Origin: Desulfobulbaceae bacterium
Lineage (GTDB): Bacteria; Desulfobacterota; Desulfobulbia; Desulfobulbales; Desulfocapsaceae
DNA length: 9,181 nucleotides
Direction: 5' to 3'
Assembly: GCA_031256095.1 (NCBI GenBank)
Contig: JAIRRG010000178.1
Coordinates: forward strand, 1-9,181
A model generated the notes under the pieces. It had not been told where the DNA came from. It saw only the letters and a program-made list of their open reading frames with translations, and did not search any database. Made by a program: the position numbers and the translations under genes. Positions 6,655-9,181 of the stretch are shown in pieces; the first letter of the stretch is position 1, and each line of letters starts with the position of its first letter.

Positions 6655-7320
6655 TCAATTGATGGAAAGGAAGACAAAACGCCAAAGCGTCATGAAGCCG
6701 ATGACCATGGCGGTCGCCGCGATCAGGGCGTCCTTTTTGCGCAGTCCAGGACGCCCGTCAATGCCGACGATGCCCCATTTGACCATGATGCGGTAAAAGC
6801 CAATGCCGGTATGCAGCCAGACCATGGGGATGAAGACGATGTAAAAACCTATCCAAGCTCGGCTATCCTGGAGGCGCATGGCATTCTTCTGGGCGGTGAT
6901 CGGCAAGTTGGTCAACACGGTCCACAGGTGGATCGAACCCATGACCAGGATCACCATGCCCGATACCGCCTGAATGACCCACAGCCAGGTGTCGAGGTGA
7001 TGCATGCGTCTGGCGTTGGCGATCATGATGCCTTGTTGCTTGCTGGCAAAGGGAATTTTGCGGGCGGCCAGCACGAAGTGGAGCAGAAGCAGGAAAAAAA
7101 TGACCGGGCCGCCGATCTGGGCCATGCCAGTCCACTCAAAGACCTTTGACAGGCCGTTCATGAGTGAAGGGCTTATAATCGCGCTGCCGACAAAGAGCAG
7201 GTGCATGAGCATGAAAAGAATGAGGCAGGCCCCGGTGAGCATCTGCAGCCAGTCCAGATAGGCCGAACAGCGGCAACTGGTCTCCGGCTTGTGGGTGGCA
7301 TACGAGGGTATTGATGACAT
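6655..7320 (-). CDS. frdC: Fumarate reductase / succinate dehydrogenase diheme cytochrome b subunit
   Basis: The membrane anchor that exchanges electrons with menaquinone. It has 221 residues and five hydrophobic segments (about 27-48, 68-87, 110-132, 157-178 and 197-218). An upstream ATG at 7377 is possible, but 7320 has GGAGG 9 bases before it, and the extra residues (MRAWCEHRRKRQYDRR...) look untranslated. His40, His81, His131 and His170 match the four Wolinella haem-b ligands (44, 93, 143, 182): the spacings of 50 and 39 are identical and the first is 8 shorter. Glu62 lies 22 residues after the first ligand, as does the Wolinella menaquinol-site Glu66. At the place of Wolinella Glu180, two residues before the fourth haem ligand, this protein has Trp168 (MVWLHTGIGFYR). 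That Glu carries the compensating proton path in Wolinella, so the bioenergetics may differ. First gene of frdCAB. Confidence 0.93.
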   Translation of the reverse strand: MSSIPSYATHKPETSCRCSAYLDWLQMLTGACLILFMLMHLLFVGSAIISPSLMNGLSKVFEWTGMAQIGGPVIFFLLLLHFVLAARKIPFASKQQGIMIANARRMHHLDTWLWVIQAVSGMVILVMGSIHLWTVLTNLPITAQKNAMRLQDSRAWIGFYIVFIPMVWLHTGIGFYRIMVKWGIVGIDGRPGLRKKDALIAATAMVIGFMTLWRFVFLSIN

Positions 7321-7329
7321 GAACGTAAA

Positions 7330-7334
7330 CCTCC
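7330..7334 (-). promoter_or_regulatory. Ribosome binding site that fixes the frdC start
   Basis: GGAGG on the minus strand, 9 bases before the ATG at 7320. It decides for a 221-residue FrdC over the version starting 57 bases upstream. Confidence 0.7.
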
Positions 7335-7496
7335 GGTCGTATTGGCGCTTGCGCCTATGCTCACACCATGCCCGCAATCAAGCTGGCGTTTAAGATACCT
7401 TTGTCACAAGAAACATGATGGCCCCATGTACCCTATTTTTCCGTCACTTGCACGATGGAAATGAAAACACTGAAACACCGTAGTTACGAGATAAAC

Positions 7497-7514
7497 GGGC
7501 CTTGCCGGACGCCC
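7497..7514 (-). terminator. Weak candidate terminator after sucD
   Basis: On the minus strand a GGGC/GCCC stem with a 10-base loop is followed by GTTTATCT, 24 bases past the sucD stop codon. The stem is only 4 base pairs, so this is tentative. The 218-base gap to frdC (7321-7538) suggests that frdCAB may have its own promoter; I see no clear -35/-10 pair in it. Confidence 0.25.
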
Positions 7515-7538
7515 TTTCGTGGTTAGAACAGCAAATGC

Positions 7539-8432
7539 TTACAGTAATGATTTGAGAATCTTACCCATTTCCGACGGGTTACGTGTGATCGTGAAGCCGC
7601 ATTCTTCCATGATTGCCAGTTTCGCTTCGGCGGTGTCAGCGCCGCCTGAGATCAGCGCCCCGGCGTGGCCCATGCGTTTCCCGGGAGGGGCGGTGACGCC
7701 GGCGATGAAACCGACGATCGGCTTTTTCATATGATCTTTACACCAGTGCGCGGCTTCGGCTTCGTCCGGGCCGCCTATTTCACCGATCATGATGACGGCG
7801 TCGGTGTCGGCATCGTCGTTGAACATACGCATAATGTCGATGTGCTTCAGTCCGTTGATCGGGTCGCCGCCGATGCCGACGGCGGAAGATTGACCGAGGC
7901 CGATTTCGGTGAGCTGGGCAACCGCTTCATAGGTCAAAGTGCCGGAGCGGGAGACAACGCCGACGCGGCCTTTTTTGTGGATATGGCCGGGCATAATGCC
8001 GATTTTGATCTCATCGGGAGTGATCAGGCCGGGACAATTCGGGCCGAGCAGCAGGGTTGCCTTACCGCCTTGGGCGACTTTGGCTTTCATGCGGTTGCGC
8101 ACCATCAGCATGTCGCGCACCGGAATGCCTTCAGTGATGCAAATGGCAAGATCGAGATCGGCTTCGACCGCTTCCCAAATCGCTGCTGCGGCGCCGGCGG
8201 GCGGGACGTAGATGACGGAAACGGTGGCGCCGCAGGCCGCCTTCGCCTCTTTGACCGTCGCGTAAATCGGAATACCTTCAAAATGCTCGCCGGCCTTTTT
8301 CGGGTTGACGCCAGCGACGAAGCAATTTTTGCCGTCCGCGTAATCGCGGCACATGCGGGTGTGGAACTGGCCGGTCTTGCCGGTGATGCCCTGGGTGATG
8401 ACCTTGGTGTTTTTGTCGATGAGAATGGACAT
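7539..8432 (-). CDS. sucD: Succinyl-CoA synthetase alpha subunit (ADP/GDP-forming)
   Basis: With SucC this cytoplasmic enzyme interconverts succinyl-CoA plus phosphate and NDP with succinate, CoA and NTP. The protein has 297 residues, slightly longer than E. coli SucD (289). The reading frame is open upstream, but the start is set at 8432 because MSILIDKNTKVITQGITGKT is the standard family N-terminus and AAGGA precedes it. The CoA-binding domain holds QGITGKTGQFHT (14-25) and VAGVNPKKAGE. The ligase domain holds LLGPNCPG, SRSGTLTYE, GIGGDPI and EIGG, then KRMGHAGALISGG, whose His256 is the residue phosphorylated in catalysis. It follows sucC after 20 bases (normal sucCD order). Succinate made here is the substrate of the FrdCAB complex encoded next. 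Confidence 0.96.
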   Translation of the reverse strand: MSILIDKNTKVITQGITGKTGQFHTRMCRDYADGKNCFVAGVNPKKAGEHFEGIPIYATVKEAKAACGATVSVIYVPPAGAAAAIWEAVEADLDLAICITEGIPVRDMLMVRNRMKAKVAQGGKATLLLGPNCPGLITPDEIKIGIMPGHIHKKGRVGVVSRSGTLTYEAVAQLTEIGLGQSSAVGIGGDPINGLKHIDIMRMFNDDADTDAVIMIGEIGGPDEAEAAHWCKDHMKKPIVGFIAGVTAPPGKRMGHAGALISGGADTAEAKLAIMEECGFTITRNPSEMGKILKSLL

Positions 8433-8452
8433 GGTTTTTCCTTGGGATTCCC

Positions 8453-9181
8453 TTATCGGACGGCGGCGACGATCCGGGCGGCCGATTCGGCCATGGTGTC
8501 GGCGGCAATGATCGGCAGGCCGGATTCTTTCAAAATCTGTTTGCCCAAGTCTTCGTTGGTGCCTTTCATGCGCACGACCAGCGGTACGGAGAGATCGACT
8601 TCCTTTGCTGCGACGACAACGCCGGTGGCGATGGTGTCGCAACGCATGATACCGCCAAAAATGTTGACCAGGATGCCTTTGACTTTGGGGTTTTTAAGCA
8701 TGATTTTGAAGGCTTCGGTAACTTTCTCGGTCGTGGCGCCGCCGCCGACATCGAGAAAATTGGCCGGTTCGGCGCCGAAGAGCTTGATCGTGTCCATCGT
8801 TGCCATTGCCAGGCCGGCGCCGTTGACGAGGCAGCCGATATTGCCGTCGAGTGAAATGTAGGCGAGATCGAATTTGGAGGCCTCAAGTTCGTCGGGGTCT
8901 TCTTCGTCCAGGTCGCGGTAGGCAACAATTTCCGCTTGACGGAAAAGGGAGTTGGCGTCGAAATTGAATTTGGCGTCGAGCGCCTTGATAGTACCGTTAC
9001 TTTCGAGAACCAGCGGGTTAATCTCGGCCAGCGTGGCATCGGTTCCCATGTAACAGGTGTAGAGTTTTTTGATTGTATCGCTAGCCTGCGCTAGCGAAGC
9101 CTCGGGCACGCCGATGCCGCGCGCCAGGTTTTCCGCCTGTTTGTCAGTGACGCCCAAGAGCGGATCGGCCAATTCCCTCAC
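8453..9181 (-). CDS. sucC: Succinyl-CoA synthetase beta subunit, C-terminal part (cut by window edge)
   Basis: The last 242 residues of the nucleotide-binding subunit. E. coli SucC has 388, so roughly 145 N-terminal residues lie beyond 9181. The GTG at the edge is an internal Val codon, not a start. Seen in order are LAEINPLVLESNG and IKALDAKF (the Glu/Asn and Asp that hold Mg in the ATP-grasp fold), SLFRQ, YISLDGNIGCLVNGAGLAMA, ANFLDVGGGAT and KGILVNIFGGIMRCD. The last two belong to the ATP-citrate lyase/succinyl-CoA ligase signature that pairs with the alpha-subunit phosphohistidine. It ends ARIVAAVR with TAA at 8453-8455, 20 bases before sucD. ATP versus GTP preference was not judged. The fragment is colinear with E. 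coli SucC and shows no defect. Confidence 0.95.
   Translation of the reverse strand: MRELADPLLGVTDKQAENLARGIGVPEASLAQASDTIKKLYTCYMGTDATLAEINPLVLESNGTIKALDAKFNFDANSLFRQAEIVAYRDLDEEDPDELEASKFDLAYISLDGNIGCLVNGAGLAMATMDTIKLFGAEPANFLDVGGGATTEKVTEAFKIMLKNPKVKGILVNIFGGIMRCDTIATGVVVAAKEVDLSVPLVVRMKGTNEDLGKQILKESGLPIIAADTMAESAARIVAAVR
9078..9097. repeat. Perfect 8-base inverted repeat inside sucC
   Basis: TCGCTAGC, loop CTGC, GCTAGCGA: a perfect 8-base-pair stem with a 4-base loop. It lies within codons for ASLAQASD. The protein aligns with E. coli SucC across this point without a gap, so it is not an insertion; it may simply be chance or an mRNA hairpin. Confidence 0.5.

Noticed and set aside
7378..7538. 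A TTGTGA half-site (minus strand, near 7408) as an HcpR/CRP-FNR-type operator upstream of frdC
   Set aside because: The second half of the palindrome is missing (TATCTT instead of TCACAA), so it does not meet the consensus.
7665..8861. A 398-codon plus-strand open reading frame
   Set aside because: It is antisense across both sucD and sucC, spanning their boundary, with no recognisable domain; both succinyl-CoA synthetase genes are clearly real on the other strand.
1..9181. CRISPR arrays, tRNA or rRNA genes, toxin-antitoxin or defence genes
   Set aside because: Looked for on both strands; no regularly spaced repeats, cloverleaf-like segments, rRNA-like sequence or defence domains were seen.

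Overview
The window is a piece of a moderately GC-rich bacterial chromosome, coding almost entirely on the minus strand. The quinone-linked complex is of the Wolinella type: gene order frdC-frdA-frdB, a single cytochrome b subunit with four spaced haem histidines, and FrdA/FrdB cofactor residues at nearly the same numbers as the Wolinella enzyme. With the multihaem c-type cytochrome and the short MaeB-like malic enzyme, this suggests a menaquinone-using anaerobic or respiratory bacterium, most plausibly Desulfobacterota in the broad sense (Geobacter-, Desulfuromonas- or Desulfobulbus-like). No rRNA or marker gene is present, so this is inference.

Layout, right to left in the direction of transcription. 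The 3' part of sucC (8453-9181, cut by the window edge) and sucD (7539-8432) encode succinyl-CoA synthetase. After a 218-base gap come frdC (6655-7320), frdA (4761-6641) and frdB (4000-4761), tightly packed with a TAATG stop/start overlap between the last two. Then comes about 300 bases without a convincing gene, holding two near-identical 16-base hairpins. A small three-helix membrane protein of unknown function lies on the plus strand (3349-3690). It is divergent from a MaeB-like malic enzyme (1891-3219). Downstream of the malic enzyme is a badly decayed IS256-family transposase remnant (about 1240-1880) followed by a 21-base tandem repeat (1181-1222). The left end has a secreted SUMF1/FGE-fold protein (252-1082) and the start of a secreted multihaem cytochrome c (1-198, cut by the window edge).

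The metabolic genes form a C4-dicarboxylate branch: succinyl-CoA to succinate (SucCD), succinate to fumarate with the menaquinone pool (FrdCAB), and malate to pyruvate (malic enzyme). Fumarase, which would join the last two, is not in the window. This set suits an oxidative or reductive TCA branch, or the methylmalonyl-CoA route of propionate metabolism. The sequence alone does not fix the direction.

I did not find a clearly new multi-gene system. The observations most worth following are: a diheme cytochrome b that keeps the menaquinol-site glutamate but has Trp where Wolinella has its E-pathway glutamate; an FGE-fold exported protein without the FGE cysteine pair, next to a multihaem cytochrome; and the two non-coding repeat regions.
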